DNA of 64,000 nt from Chitinophaga polysaccharea (GTDB lineage: Bacteria; Bacteroidota; Bacteroidia; Chitinophagales; Chitinophagaceae), in assembly GCF_007829335.1 (NCBI RefSeq), contig NZ_VIWO01000001.1:1674001-1738000 (forward strand). The letters are read 5' to 3'. Positions within the stretch are counted from its first letter, which is position 1. Every line of letters starts with the position of its first letter. This document shows, in pieces, positions 1 through 9,300 of the stretch. Below the pieces are notes generated by a model that made no database searches, was not told the DNA's origin, and saw nothing but the letters and a program-made list of their open reading frames with translations. The position numbers and the translations under genes were made by a program.

Positions 1-879
1 TCTTTATCCGTAACGCATGGTTATTTGCCTCCACATCCTTCTCCTACTGCGCTGATACAGCAGTTTCATGCTAATATGGGAATGACTTTATTATTCGGCA
101 TCATGGTGGCCATTCCGGCTATTATATTGGCGGGACCCGTGTTTTCGCGTTTCCTGAAACATTACACCAATCCTCCGGGGCAGATGTTTGTTGCTCCGCC
201 CATTCCGGAAGAGCAGTTGCCAGGAATGTTTACCAGTTTATTTGCCGCCTTGCTGCCAGTGTTTCTACTGGCAGGAACGGCGCTGGCAAAGTTATGGGTA
301 GCAAAGGACAGTACTCTGTTTCATGTAGCCGACTGGCTGGGAGAGCCGTTGATAGTGATGTTGCTGGCGGTGTTGAATGGCGTGTACTTACTGGGATTAA
401 GAAGAGGAATGCCTGCAAAAAAAGTAATGAGTATTATGGATGATGCAGTAAGAGAGGTAGCGGTGATTATTCTTATCATCGGAGGTTCGGGTGCGTTGAC
501 ACAGTTATTACACGACAGTAAGGTAAGCGCTTATATTGCAGATACTCTACAACATATGCATCTGCATCCATTATTGCTGGCCTGGGGTATTGCTGCTATT
601 ATACGCGTATGTATCGGATCGGCTACCGTAGCGGGTTTAACTACTGCGGGGATAGTGGCGCCCATGATTGCTGCATCGGGTGTAAATCCCAATCTCATGG
701 TATTGGCTACCGGGGCAGGGAGCCTGATGTTTTCCCATATTAATGATGCAGGCTTCTGGATGTTCAAGGAATATTTTAACTTGTCGGTAAAGGATACGAT
801 TAAAACCTGGTCGGTGATGGAAACAATTGTTTCTATAACGGGGTTGATCGGGTGTTTATTATTAAGTATGATTGTATAA
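1..879 (+). CDS. GntP-family gluconate/organic acid:H+ symporter, C-terminal part (5' end outside window)
   Basis: This is the C-terminal part of an inner-membrane proton symporter of the GntP family, which imports gluconate or related hydroxy acids. The frame is open from base 1, so the gene begins upstream. The first visible residues read THGYLPPHPSPTA, matching the conserved GntP HxxxPPHPxP loop. About seven hydrophobic segments follow, and the family motif SHINDAGFWMFKEYF lies near the end. A TTG at 25 could be taken as a start, but the conserved loop lies before and across it, so that is unlikely. A D-threonine aldolase-like gene follows 56 bp downstream on the same strand. That pairing suggests, as inference only, uptake of a D-amino acid or hydroxy acid rather than gluconate itself. 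Confidence 0.9.
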   Translation, partial: SLSVTHGYLPPHPSPTALIQQFHANMGMTLLFGIMVAIPAIILAGPVFSRFLKHYTNPPGQMFVAPPIPEEQLPGMFTSLFAALLPVFLLAGTALAKLWVAKDSTLFHVADWLGEPLIVMLLAVLNGVYLLGLRRGMPAKKVMSIMDDAVREVAVIILIIGGSGALTQLLHDSKVSAYIADTLQHMHLHPLLLAWGIAAIIRVCIGSATVAGLTTAGIVAPMIAASGVNPNLMVLATGAGSLMFSHINDAGFWMFKEYFNLSVKDTIKTWSVMETIVSITGLIGCLLLSMIV

Positions 880-935
880 CATTGACGGCTGAACGTAAAT
901 GATTTAACAGGGCTGTAAAAAATAAATTTTTATTC

Positions 936-2039
936 ATGGAATGGTATCAGCTTGCAAATGCCGCGCAGATAGATTCTCCGGCAATAGTTATTTATAGTGA
1001 CAGGGTAAAAGATAATATCGCTTTATTGAAAACAATGATCGATGATATACAACGGTTACGCCCACATGTAAAAACAAATAAGATCGCGGAAGTAGTACAG
1101 TTGATGCAGGAAGCAGGTATACAACGTTTTAAATGCGCTACAATAGCAGAAGCAGAAATGCTGGGGATGGTGCAGGCTGAAGACGTGCTGCTGGCTTATC
1201 AGCCCGTGGGACCTAAAATAGTGCGACTGTTAGAACTGGTACAGAAGTATCCGCAAACTGCTTTTTCCTGTGTAACCGATAACAAAGATACCGCGTTAGC
1301 GATCAGCGATATCTTTGCGGCGCAGGGGCGGCGTCTACCAGTGTATGTTGATTTGAATGTAGGTATGAACCGCACCGGCATCCGGCCCGGGCAGGCTGCA
1401 TTGGAGTTATACCAATATCTTCATACCCTGCCAGGTGTAATCCCGGTAGGATTACATGCATATGACGGGCATATTCATGATACGGACATGACTATACGAA
1501 AAGAAAAATGTGATGCGGCGTATGCTCCGGTAGCTATGCTGGCAACGCAAATTGCCGATACCGGATTACCCCGACCAGTAATTATTGCAGGTGGCAGTCC
1601 CACCTTCCCGGTACATGCAAAACGAAAAGATATACAATGCAGCCCGGGTACCTTTGTATTCTGGGACTGGGGATATGGAAAGAACTTACCGGAACAACCA
1701 TTCAAATGGGCAGCGTTGGTGCTCAGCCGGGTAATATCGGTCATTGACGAGCAACACATTTGTCTTGATCTCGGTCATAAATCAGTGGCTGCGGAAAGCC
1801 CGCAGCCGCGTGTTCATTTTTTGAATGCGCCTGCTGCACAAATCATCTCTCAAAGCGAAGAACATCTGGTACTCAAGGTAGAAACTGCCAGCCAGTTCCC
1901 GGTAGGTACCGTGCTATACGGTGTACCGCTCCATATATGCCCTACGGTGGCATTATATGAGAAAGCATATGTAGTGGAAGACAATGCTGCTATTGCCAAC
2001 TGGCGTATTGTAGCCCGTGACAGGCAGATTATTATTTAG
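936..2039 (+). CDS. D-threonine aldolase-like PLP enzyme (alanine racemase N-terminal fold)
   Basis: The product (367 aa) belongs to the D-threonine aldolase / D-serine dehydratase-like PLP family, which acts on D-3-hydroxy amino acids with PLP and a metal. The motif RPHVKTNK near residue 45 is the PLP-lysine region (RPHxKTHK in characterised members). A TIR-like barrel N-terminal domain is followed by a beta domain with the sequence DLGHKSVAAE. The N-terminal region VDLNVGMNRTGI matches the conserved DVGxxRxG substrate-loop pattern. The length fits the family. It is probably co-transcribed with the upstream GntP permease. Exact substrate (D-threonine, D-serine or another) cannot be read from the sequence. 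Confidence 0.85.
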   Translation: MEWYQLANAAQIDSPAIVIYSDRVKDNIALLKTMIDDIQRLRPHVKTNKIAEVVQLMQEAGIQRFKCATIAEAEMLGMVQAEDVLLAYQPVGPKIVRLLELVQKYPQTAFSCVTDNKDTALAISDIFAAQGRRLPVYVDLNVGMNRTGIRPGQAALELYQYLHTLPGVIPVGLHAYDGHIHDTDMTIRKEKCDAAYAPVAMLATQIADTGLPRPVIIAGGSPTFPVHAKRKDIQCSPGTFVFWDWGYGKNLPEQPFKWAALVLSRVISVIDEQHICLDLGHKSVAAESPQPRVHFLNAPAAQIISQSEEHLVLKVETASQFPVGTVLYGVPLHICPTVALYEKAYVVEDNAAIANWRIVARDRQIII

Positions 2040-2069
2040 CTTTTTGCCTTATGCTTTAAGCGCTTTTGC

Positions 2070-2471
2070 TTAATAGTACAATTGAGTCAGGATATTGGTG
2101 TCATCGAAAGATTTGGGTTTTAATCCCAGGAATTCGGAGTATTGCGTGAGTGTAAATAGTGGTTTCAGTTTAGCGTGCAATCCATTTTGCATACTGTTCA
2201 TTTTAGAGGTATACGCCTTTTCATTGCTCAGGCGTAACGACTGAATATTTACTTTCTGGCGCAGATAACCCGTGATGATGTTGAGTAATTTGGGCTTCTG
2301 TGCATCTGTTAGTAAAAGTGTTTTATCCAGTTTACTGACAATCGAACTGGCGGTACCGTCTATATTCATGGTTGGGTTCTGGTACACAACGTCAACGGGC
2401 ATTGCCAGCGTTACAGCTGTAAAAGAACAGGTGAGCAACAGCCATAATCCTGAAGTGAACAGTTTTTTCAT
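2070..2471 (-). CDS. Small secreted protein of unknown function
   Basis: I do not recognise a family. The 133-residue product starts with a clear signal peptide (MKKLFTSGLWLLLTC, then a hydrophobic stretch to about residue 23) with no lipobox cysteine at the end. The mature part is mostly predicted helical and polar, with lysine/leucine-rich stretches around residues 45-115 and a C-terminal tyrosine pair. It resembles small periplasmic helical proteins of Bacteroidota, but that is only a general impression. It converges on the D-threonine aldolase-like gene 30 bp away and lies downstream of a lipoprotein gene on its own strand. Confidence 0.6.
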   Translation of the reverse strand: MKKLFTSGLWLLLTCSFTAVTLAMPVDVVYQNPTMNIDGTASSIVSKLDKTLLLTDAQKPKLLNIITGYLRQKVNIQSLRLSNEKAYTSKMNSMQNGLHAKLKPLFTLTQYSEFLGLKPKSFDDTNILTQLYY

Positions 2472-2522
2472 ATGTACGTGGGTTTGATGCAGGAGATTAC
2501 TATTAAATATACTAAATAGTCT

Positions 2523-3257
2523 TTATTGCATCACCAATTTTACATAGCGTATCTGCGTATTTCCTTCTTCATTAATGGTAATGTATTCAGACAATAATGT
2601 TTTATCGTTAATCCACTGAACCATACCCGGCCCCCAATCGTCCAGGTTGGCTTCGCCAACAGGTTTTATCTCGTTGTTATTTACGCTAAACAATTGAAAC
2701 CCGTTGGGATCAAAGGCGGCTACGAGGTCCATGCATGCGGTCATGATATACTTTTTATCAGGTGAAATAGCGGGGGCAGACCAGGTGATCATAGAGTCGC
2801 CATCGAGGGTATTTACCAGGGCAAAGGCACTGCCTTCATAATAGCTGACAAAAAATCCTTTTCTTTTGATAGATGGATAGTTAGCCGCGTAAGTATACCC
2901 GATATACTCTTCGCCTTCGTTGCTATTATCGGCCAGAATGCGTTGTTTGCCGTTTTGCAGTTGTATAGTCAGTTTATTACCCTCTCTTTTTACGAGGGTA
3001 TCTTTTGCCAGTACCTGAGCTTCGCTGGAATCTGACGGAGGAAGAGGAAATTTGTCAAAATCTGCTTTCTCAATAAAATAAACAAAGAATGTTTTATCAC
3101 CTAGTTGAACCGTGTCGTCTGGTGTACTGTGAATAGCCCGGGGTGTGGAATCGTTGCCAGTGGCTGCATTATTCTTGCTTTTCGTCTTACAGCCCAGCGC
3201 CAGTATTATGCCTGCACAAAGCAGGAACCATAACTTATTCATCATCTTTTGTTGCAT
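2523..3257 (-). CDS. Lipoprotein of unknown function
   Basis: The 244-residue product is a predicted lipoprotein: a hydrophobic leader ends in the lipobox LALGC with Cys at residue 23, followed by a polar linker (KTKSKNNAATGND). The remainder is beta-rich, with segments such as GEEYIGYTYAANYPS, ISPDKKYIMTACMD and WGPGMVQWINDKTLLSEY, suggesting a small beta-propeller-like or beta-sandwich fold. No enzyme motif is visible. Three in-frame ATG codons (3257, 3245, 3242) precede the leader; 3242 gives the most usual signal peptide (MNKLWFLL). The rhomboid protease gene lies 40 bp upstream on the same strand. Confidence 0.6.
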   Translation of the reverse strand: MQQKMMNKLWFLLCAGIILALGCKTKSKNNAATGNDSTPRAIHSTPDDTVQLGDKTFFVYFIEKADFDKFPLPPSDSSEAQVLAKDTLVKREGNKLTIQLQNGKQRILADNSNEGEEYIGYTYAANYPSIKRKGFFVSYYEGSAFALVNTLDGDSMITWSAPAISPDKKYIMTACMDLVAAFDPNGFQLFSVNNNEIKPVGEANLDDWGPGMVQWINDKTLLSEYITINEEGNTQIRYVKLVMQ

Positions 3258-3297
3258 TTAAGTGTGCAAATGTAAGTATTTAGCATATTGGAGACGA

Positions 3298-3921
3298 TCA
3301 GCGGGATAGTCTTTCTCCATCTGCTCCTGTTAATGTAAAAAAGAAAATATATCCCATTATGGCTCCACTTAAAAAGCCGGCCAGGTGTGCTGCGTTGTCT
3401 ACGCCTTCGGAAACAACAGCAGCGATTACGTTTAATACGACGAATATTCCTATATAAGCCAGGAAAGCCTTTCGTACTTCCCACCGGAAAAGGGGCGTCG
3501 TTAATAAGGCCAGAAATACTCCGAAAATGCCAAAAATTGCTCCCGAGGCGCCGACTCCCACTGCGCTTTGATGATACCAGATACTCATATAATCAGATAC
3601 AATACCAGTAACGATATAGGCGCATCCATACCTGCCGCTGCGAATGACGGGCTCCAGGAAAAATCCGCCAATAAATAATCCGATCATGTTCGTCCAGAGA
3701 TGAAAAAACCCTGCGTGCAGGAACATACTGCTGAGCAACCGCCAGTACTGATGGGAAGATATGGTAAGTGGCCAGTAATTGGCTCCCAGGTGCAGTAATT
3801 GCCCGCCGTTTCCCTGCCATATATCCATACCTGTTAACGCTGTATAGCCGAAAACCAGTATGTTTATACCAATCAGTACTATGGTAACCGGCATAGCCCT
3901 TAATCGATTGATGATTTTCAT
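3298..3921 (-). CDS. Rhomboid-family intramembrane serine protease
   Basis: The 207-residue membrane protein has the rhomboid layout of six hydrophobic segments. The catalytic dyad is visible: Ser126 in GVGASGAIFG (GxSG motif) and His179 in DNAAHLAGF. The oxyanion-supporting residues are seen in HLWTNM (His74, Asn78). It therefore most likely cleaves transmembrane segments of substrate proteins within the inner membrane; the substrates are unknown. Neighbours on the same strand are two lipoproteins of unknown function, at 33 and 40 bp, so the three may be one transcription unit, but nothing in them identifies a shared task. Confidence 0.92.
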   Translation of the reverse strand: MKIINRLRAMPVTIVLIGINILVFGYTALTGMDIWQGNGGQLLHLGANYWPLTISSHQYWRLLSSMFLHAGFFHLWTNMIGLFIGGFFLEPVIRSGRYGCAYIVTGIVSDYMSIWYHQSAVGVGASGAIFGIFGVFLALLTTPLFRWEVRKAFLAYIGIFVVLNVIAAVVSEGVDNAAHLAGFLSGAIMGYIFFFTLTGADGERLSR

Positions 3922-3954
3922 CTCCTAAAAGTTAATGAAAAATCATCAATAATA

Positions 3955-4830
3955 CTATTCGTATTTATATTCCAGTATCACATCGGTGTCTGACCCAAGC
4001 CTGGTAAATCCTTCGCTATGTACATGTACCCATGCTCCTGAAGGGTACTTGCGACTATTGCAAGACCAGGTATATTGCATGGTGGTATAACGCTCATATT
4101 CCTGGTAATGTTGCTGGCAATGTGATTTTTCCTTTTCAGATATTTTGATGAGGGCCGGATTTTGAGTGCCCAGGTGGAGTAAGGTATTTGAAAGGTCGTA
4201 CAGGGGCGTGAGACGGACCACCGGGGCTACCGCTCGGCTCATCAGTAATTGATTGACCAGGGGATGCAGTGGATTAATAGAGTCATCCCATTCGTACCGG
4301 GCGGTACGTAAGGTTACCAGGGATTCCTCTTTCTTCCCCGAAAAGCTATCCATACAAATGTCTTTCCGTACAGGATCGGCTTTTTTATAGTTCCAACTCA
4401 CGGCCTGGGTACTGTCAGAATATTTCAATCCTAATGGTTGGCCCTTTTCCCAATGAATGGCTGCTGTGCGTAAAGGCTTTTTCTCTGCATCGAAATAGCG
4501 TATTTCTTCCACATTTCCGTCTTTATCCCAGGCGGTTACCTGTGCCCGTTCTTGTATCGTATCGGTTTGGTTGTGCCGGTTCGAAACGATCATCCCGGTA
4601 ATACGATGACTGCTGTCATAAAAAAAAGTATGAACATTGGTATCGTGCGCACTGTAATGCTGTATCAAAGTTGTCAGGTTGCCAGCTTCATCATAATGAA
4701 ATGAGTATTGCGGGATATCATCACCCTGGATACCTATCGTGGCGAGCCGTGGTACGGTTGCTTTGTATTTGTTGGTGCTACAGGCGGAGATAGCAATGAC
4801 GATAAATAAGCAGTAGATAACATTTTTCAT
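3955..4830 (-). CDS. Lipoprotein of unknown function with YD-like repeats
   Basis: I choose the ATG at 4830 because it opens directly on a lipoprotein signal peptide (MKNVIYCLFIVIAISAC, lipobox Cys17); a longer frame to 4914 would bury it. The mature 274 residues include short repeats of the type YDEAGNLTTLIQHYS, KDGNVEEIRYFDAEKKP and YDSSHRITGMIV, which resemble the YD/RHS-type beta-hairpin repeats seen in many Bacteroidota lipoproteins. The C-terminal part has MQYTWSCNSRKYPSGAW with a second cysteine. No catalytic motif is seen. The protein is probably displayed on the outer membrane; its function is unknown. Confidence 0.6.
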   Translation of the reverse strand: MKNVIYCLFIVIAISACSTNKYKATVPRLATIGIQGDDIPQYSFHYDEAGNLTTLIQHYSAHDTNVHTFFYDSSHRITGMIVSNRHNQTDTIQERAQVTAWDKDGNVEEIRYFDAEKKPLRTAAIHWEKGQPLGLKYSDSTQAVSWNYKKADPVRKDICMDSFSGKKEESLVTLRTARYEWDDSINPLHPLVNQLLMSRAVAPVVRLTPLYDLSNTLLHLGTQNPALIKISEKEKSHCQQHYQEYERYTTMQYTWSCNSRKYPSGAWVHVHSEGFTRLGSDTDVILEYKYE

Positions 4831-4963
4831 GTGCCAGGCGGATAAGGACATGAAAATACTAAGAAGATTTGAGTTTTTCAGCGATAGCATTACTGAGGCT
4901 GCGAAAGGAAGCAATGATATAGCTTTTCATGCTATTATCTGAATGGAGTATGATAGAGCACAC

Positions 4964-5001
4964 AAAAAAATCCCAAGCTGATAATCAGCTTGGGATTTTT
5001 C
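4964..5001 (-). terminator. Rho-independent terminator of rpsF-rpsR-rplI
   Basis: A perfect 10-bp stem (arms at 4971-4980 and 4986-4995, sequence TCCCAAGCTG, 5-nt loop) is followed on the minus strand by seven T residues. It lies 23 bp past the rplI stop. The plus-strand side also carries a T-run, so it may work in both directions, but no plus-strand gene ends here. Confidence 0.9.
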
Positions 5002-5023
5002 TTTTTTCCAACAAGTTGGAATA

Positions 5024-5470
5024 TTACTCAGCTACTACTTCAAATTCCAGTTCAGTTTCGTTGCCTTTACCGAAATCGAGGCGAGCTTTGTAGGTACCCA
5101 GTTCTTTTACATCATCCAGGATGTGGATGCGGCGACGGTCAATTTCATAACCTTTCTGTTCTTTAATTGCACGGGCAATCTGAACACCAGTTACGCTACC
5201 GAAGATCTTACCGGAAGTACCGGTCTTAGCGCCAATTTTAACAGGAGAAGCTTTCAGCACTTCCACCACTTTCGCAATTTCAGCCAGCAGTTTCTCTTCT
5301 TTCACTTTCTGCACTTTCAGGCGTTCCTGCAATTGCTTCATGTTAGAAGGACTAGCTTCTACTGCAAATTTCTGGGGAATCAGAAAGTTTCTGGCGTAAC
5401 CATTCTTTACGTTAACCAGTTCATTTTTCTGACCCAGGTTATCTACGTCTTGTATTAAGATAATTTGCAT
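5024..5470 (-). CDS. rplI: 50S ribosomal protein L9
   Basis: The 148-residue product is ribosomal protein L9 of the large subunit. It starts with the characteristic MQIILIQDVDNLGQKNELV and the following GYARNFLIPQKFA motif of the N-terminal RNA-binding domain, then the long connecting helix (residues about 40-75) and the C-terminal domain with GKIFGSVTGVQIARAI. The length is typical (about 148). It is the last gene of a three-gene operon with rpsF and rpsR, as in many bacteria, 6 bp after rpsR, and is followed by a strong terminator. Confidence 0.98.
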   Translation of the reverse strand: MQIILIQDVDNLGQKNELVNVKNGYARNFLIPQKFAVEASPSNMKQLQERLKVQKVKEEKLLAEIAKVVEVLKASPVKIGAKTGTSGKIFGSVTGVQIARAIKEQKGYEIDRRRIHILDDVKELGTYKARLDFGKGNETELEFEVVAE

Positions 5471-5476
5471 AACTTC

Positions 5477-5749
5477 TTACTTTAAAAGGTCAGTAACATA
5501 AGGCAATAAAGCCATTTGACGAGCTTTCTTAATAGCCTGGGCTACTTTACGCTGAAATTTCAGGGAGTTACCCGTAATACGACGTGGCAACATCTTGCCT
5601 TGATCGTTCAAAAATTTCTTCAAAAACTCCGCGTCTTTGTAATCTACGTACCTGATGCCCAACTTCTTGAAACGGCAGTATTTCTTCTGACGTTTTTCAG
5701 TTTTTACGGCTGTTAAGTACTTAATTTCTTGTTTAGGTTTAACTGCCAT
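5477..5749 (-). CDS. rpsR: 30S ribosomal protein S18
   Basis: The 90-residue product is ribosomal protein S18, which binds S6 on the small-subunit platform. The conserved core [19 protein letters not shown] and [22 protein letters not shown] is present. I set the start at 5749 ([12 protein letters not shown]): the frame opens further upstream, but those codons overlap the end of rpsF and do not look like S18. With this start, rpsR begins 4 bp after rpsF, in the normal S6-S18 order that allows stoichiometric synthesis of the S6:S18 pair. Confidence 0.97.
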   Translation of the reverse strand: MAVKPKQEIKYLTAVKTEKRQKKYCRFKKLGIRYVDYKDAEFLKKFLNDQGKMLPRRITGNSLKFQRKVAQAIKKARQMALLPYVTDLLK

Positions 5750-5753
5750 AGTT

Positions 5754-6104
5754 TTAAGCTTCAGTGGTTTTAGATTCAGCATTTACGCCATGTCTTTTAC
5801 GACCGTTGTAAGCAACTGCATGCTTATCCAGTACAGTAATCATGTGACGTAATACATTTTCATCGCGATTCAGCTGGATTTTCAGCTTCTCATTGAGGTC
5901 GGATGGCGCATTATATTCCAGAACAACATACATACCTGTAGTTTTCTTCCGGATTGGATACGCCAGTGATCTTAATCCCCAGGGATTTTCGTGCGTAATT
6001 TCTCCGCCGTTATCTTTAATGATATCAGCGAATTTTTTCTGAGCCGCTTTGTAGTCGTCCTCAGAAAGCACAGGGGTAAAGATCACCATCAATTCGTAGT
6101 TCAT
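5754..6104 (-). CDS. rpsF: 30S ribosomal protein S6
   Basis: The 116-residue product is ribosomal protein S6. It starts [17 protein letters not shown] and carries [19 protein letters not shown] and the [29 protein letters not shown] core typical of the ferredoxin-like S6 fold; the polar C-terminal tail ([16 protein letters not shown]) is variable in the family. It heads the rpsF-rpsR-rplI operon. A Bacteroidetes-type promoter lies 44-74 bp upstream and gives a leader of roughly 35-40 nt. Confidence 0.97.
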   Translation of the reverse strand: MNYELMVIFTPVLSEDDYKAAQKKFADIIKDNGGEITHENPWGLRSLAYPIRKKTTGMYVVLEYNAPSDLNEKLKIQLNRDENVLRHMITVLDKHAVAYNGRKRHGVNAESKTTEA

Positions 6105-6147
6105 AATTCCCTGTTTTAAATGGTTTAATTAAAAAAAATTAGGACCG

Positions 6148-6178
6148 CAAAGATACTGAACTATTCCTTATTTCCACA
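6148..6178 (-). promoter_or_regulatory. Bacteroidetes-type promoter of rpsF operon
   Basis: On the minus strand the -7 element reads TATCTTTG (6155-6148, a full match to TAnnTTTG), with TGTG (6178-6175) 19 nt upstream as a one-mismatch -33 TTTG element. The distance to the rpsF ATG is about 44 nt. This is the consensus of the primary sigma factor in Bacteroidota. Confidence 0.75.
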
Positions 6179-6251
6179 TCTTTATCACGATAAACGCCAA
6201 ATATTTGAAGGTGAATGTATATATTATTGATAAATAATTAGTTGTGAAACT

Positions 6252-6281
6252 AAAAACCGCCCTGGGAATCCCCGGGGCGGT
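6252..6281 (-). terminator. Terminator of the secreted nuclease gene
   Basis: On the minus strand, the arms ACCGCCC/GGGCGGT (6256-6262 and 6275-6281) with an inner GGG/CCC extension form a GC-rich hairpin followed by TTTTTAGTTT. It lies 30 bp after the stop of the 6311-9589 gene. Confidence 0.85.
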
Positions 6282-6310
6282 CACTCATTTATATGGTTTT
6301 TTCAAAAAGA

Positions 6311-9300
6311 TCAGCGGCTAATGAAAATCTTACTTACCTGTACCTGCATTCCCGATTGTATCCGCAGGAAATAAACACCAGTAGGCAATTGATCAATATT
6401 GACCGTTTTGTAATTTTTTCCCTTGATGAGCTCGGTTCTACCCTCATATCGCACTCGTCCCTGTACATCAATCAACGACACACTGGCGGGACCACTCATC
6501 GGCCAATCCAGCCAATATTGCAGCTGATGCCCCAAAATACACCACAATAACTTCAACCACAGGTCTTTATCTATCATAAAGACTGCCTTAACCGGGCTGT
6601 ACTTTATACTGCTGTCCAGTCCTACTGTTTTCAGCCGATATTGCGAGAAGCCCGGCCAGGGCTGCTCATCATAAGCAATATAGGCCGATGCACCCGCAAT
6701 ACTGCCCTGTCCCAGCACAGTATCTACCGCCTCATAGCTCCGGCCATTCCTGGAACGCTCTACCACAAAGTATTTGCTGTTGATTTCATAAGGCGTTTTC
6801 CAACTTACCAATACCTTATTGCCATCCGGCCTTGCATCAAATGCGTTGACCGGCAATGGATTACCCAGTATCTGTAAATTATAACGGCTCATCACCGGAT
6901 AATGGTCGGTAGTAGTAGCGCCATAATTGCTTACCAACCTCTCTACCTGCGTTTGTACACGGGCCGATCCTGGAATATAAGCTACCCCGGTTTCATTGGA
7001 GCCTATCACGTTATCAATCACCGATGAATAACTAATGGTAGACCGCTGCCCCGACAAACTTAACGGGAGTGTCAAAGGCCGGTAGTCAATGCTGTCATTC
7101 ATAAAATCGATATAAGAAGTCGTAGTATCCGGCAACAATTCTGTCGTGATGGTCTTATTCAGATCATCGTTAAAATCCCCCAGCATAATAATATTGCTAT
7201 ACGGATACTGCGTATCCAAAGTATCTTTCAGCTCTTTAGCCCCATTTTTACGCCGCTGCCAGGAAGTGATTTTGTCGGGTTTAGTACCGGTATTGGCCTT
7301 GGCATGTAACAGGATAAATTGTATACGGGCAGAATCATTTTCCAATTTGGCAGTAGCTTCCATCAGGTAGGGGAAACGACCTGATGACCAGTTATAATAA
7401 GCGTTGCTGCTGCCGTTTTGCCGTAATACGCCATAGGTACGTATCTTACGGATCACTGCTGTTTTATAAACAAATGCCAGCTTTTGCGCACTCACATAGT
7501 CTACATCAGTTACGCTATCGGCATAGGAGCCAAAGTCAGACAGCACGTAACTATAGCCGGGCAACTGGTTCACTACCGCCCGGAAACGCGCAGTATCCAC
7601 TACTTCAGCCAGCGCAAAAATGTCAGCATCGAGCGATTGTAATACCCGGGTTACATTGGCCTGCTGTAAACTATCATTGGCAGGGTTTTGCACCGGGCTG
7701 CCAAACCACTCGATATTCCAGTTTACTACTTTTAAAGACCGTAAGGAAGTACCGGATAATTGGGTATGACTATCAGCAAAGCTACCGGCGTTAAAAGTAA
7801 GATTTCCTGTATAGGCCTGTCCGGCTGCAGTAGGTACAAATTTTACCGATATGTCCTTCGGCCCGTTCTGCAATTCTCCTGTGGTAAAGGTTACTGTATT
7901 GCCAAAATTGCTGCTGTCGCGGGATACCTGGAAGCCGGCAGGAGCGGTAATGTTAAGGTTCGCAGTAAAATCATTGGCCCAGAAATGAATATTTTGGGGA
8001 GACGATGACTGTCCTGATTTTACATAATCGAAATCCAGTGCCCCAGGGTTGCTGTTGAGCGTTGGCGCCGGCGCTGCGGTGGTATCGCTGAGTATAAAGT
8101 CATCAATGGTCCACCGGGCGGCCTGTACTTCCGGGCCGGAGGTATACACAAATGCAATAGATACATTGGCTTGTTTAAATGCAGCCAGGTTAATACCGGA
8201 AGACAATTTCCATACATCGCTGCCACTATCAGGGAAACGCCCGTTCAGCGTAGTCCAGCTAGCCTCCCGCGGATCGCCGGTACCACTGTAGTTGGTAGAT
8301 ATACGCAGTGTCAGCGAAGGGCCGGCAAAGGCCGTACGACTGCTGAATTGTAACAGCGGATAATGAAAACCTGTCAGGTCGAAAGCAGGGGAAATCAACC
8401 AGTCTTCATTTTCAACCGCTCCGCCGCTGTATCCATTTATTTGTACGCCATTACTATTATTTTGTCCAAAGGTAGTGCAGCCCCATTGTTGAGCGCCACT
8501 TACACTGTATTGACTGAATCCTCCGCTCAACTGGCTGCTGCCACTCGGCGTACAATCATCGAAGTGATAGATCAGCTCCTGGTTACCGGTGGTAAATTCC
8601 CATTTCGTACTATCGCGGATACCGGCAAAAGCATTGCCGGACAAGTCTTTCACAGCAGCGCTATCAATTGTAATATAGTAATGACGGTTAGGTTGCAATG
8701 TCTTTTTGAGGGTCAGTGAATTGTTACTGATAACAACGGCTGGATTGTTAATGGTGAAGCTGTCGATCCGACCGGTTTGACTGTTATGCAGCAGGAGATA
8801 ACCGGTACCAGTCTGGATATTTTCACTGAAAATAACCTGGGGAGACGTAACAGGCGATACGCCGGTAGCCGCATTAGCCGGAATCAGTGTCCCTGCAACA
8901 GGGGCCGTTGTATCGGCGCCAGATCCGCTGGCCTGAATATTATCGACTGCAAAGCTTGGCCTGGAGCCGCCACCGCTGATTTGCCGGTTTACCCAGCGCA
9001 GTTGCACCAGCGATTGGTTACTGCAGGCTGGCGGCAGCAATACCGACTGATGGATGTTATGTTGCGGTGTGGTAATACCCGGCCCCGTTTGTGCGATGGT
9101 ATCATTCTGGTAGGCAGTTTCAGATAAGCTAATGAAATTACCGGCATTGCCTATACGATATTGTACCACCACTTCATTAATACGGGTATTCGCGCTCCCG
9201 TCATAAGGATTCCTGATCGTCATTACATCATAGGCCAGCTGGATATTTTGTTGTCCGCTGGTATTGAGTGCCATCACCAGCGCATTATCCACGCTGCCGC

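Noticed and set aside
4831..4914. N-terminal extension of the lipoprotein at 3955-4830
   Set aside because: It precedes a complete lipoprotein signal peptide and would bury it, so the shorter start was used.
5750..5782. Upstream start of rpsR
   Set aside because: The extra residues overlap rpsF and have no counterpart in S18; the MAVKPK start is in the normal operon distance.
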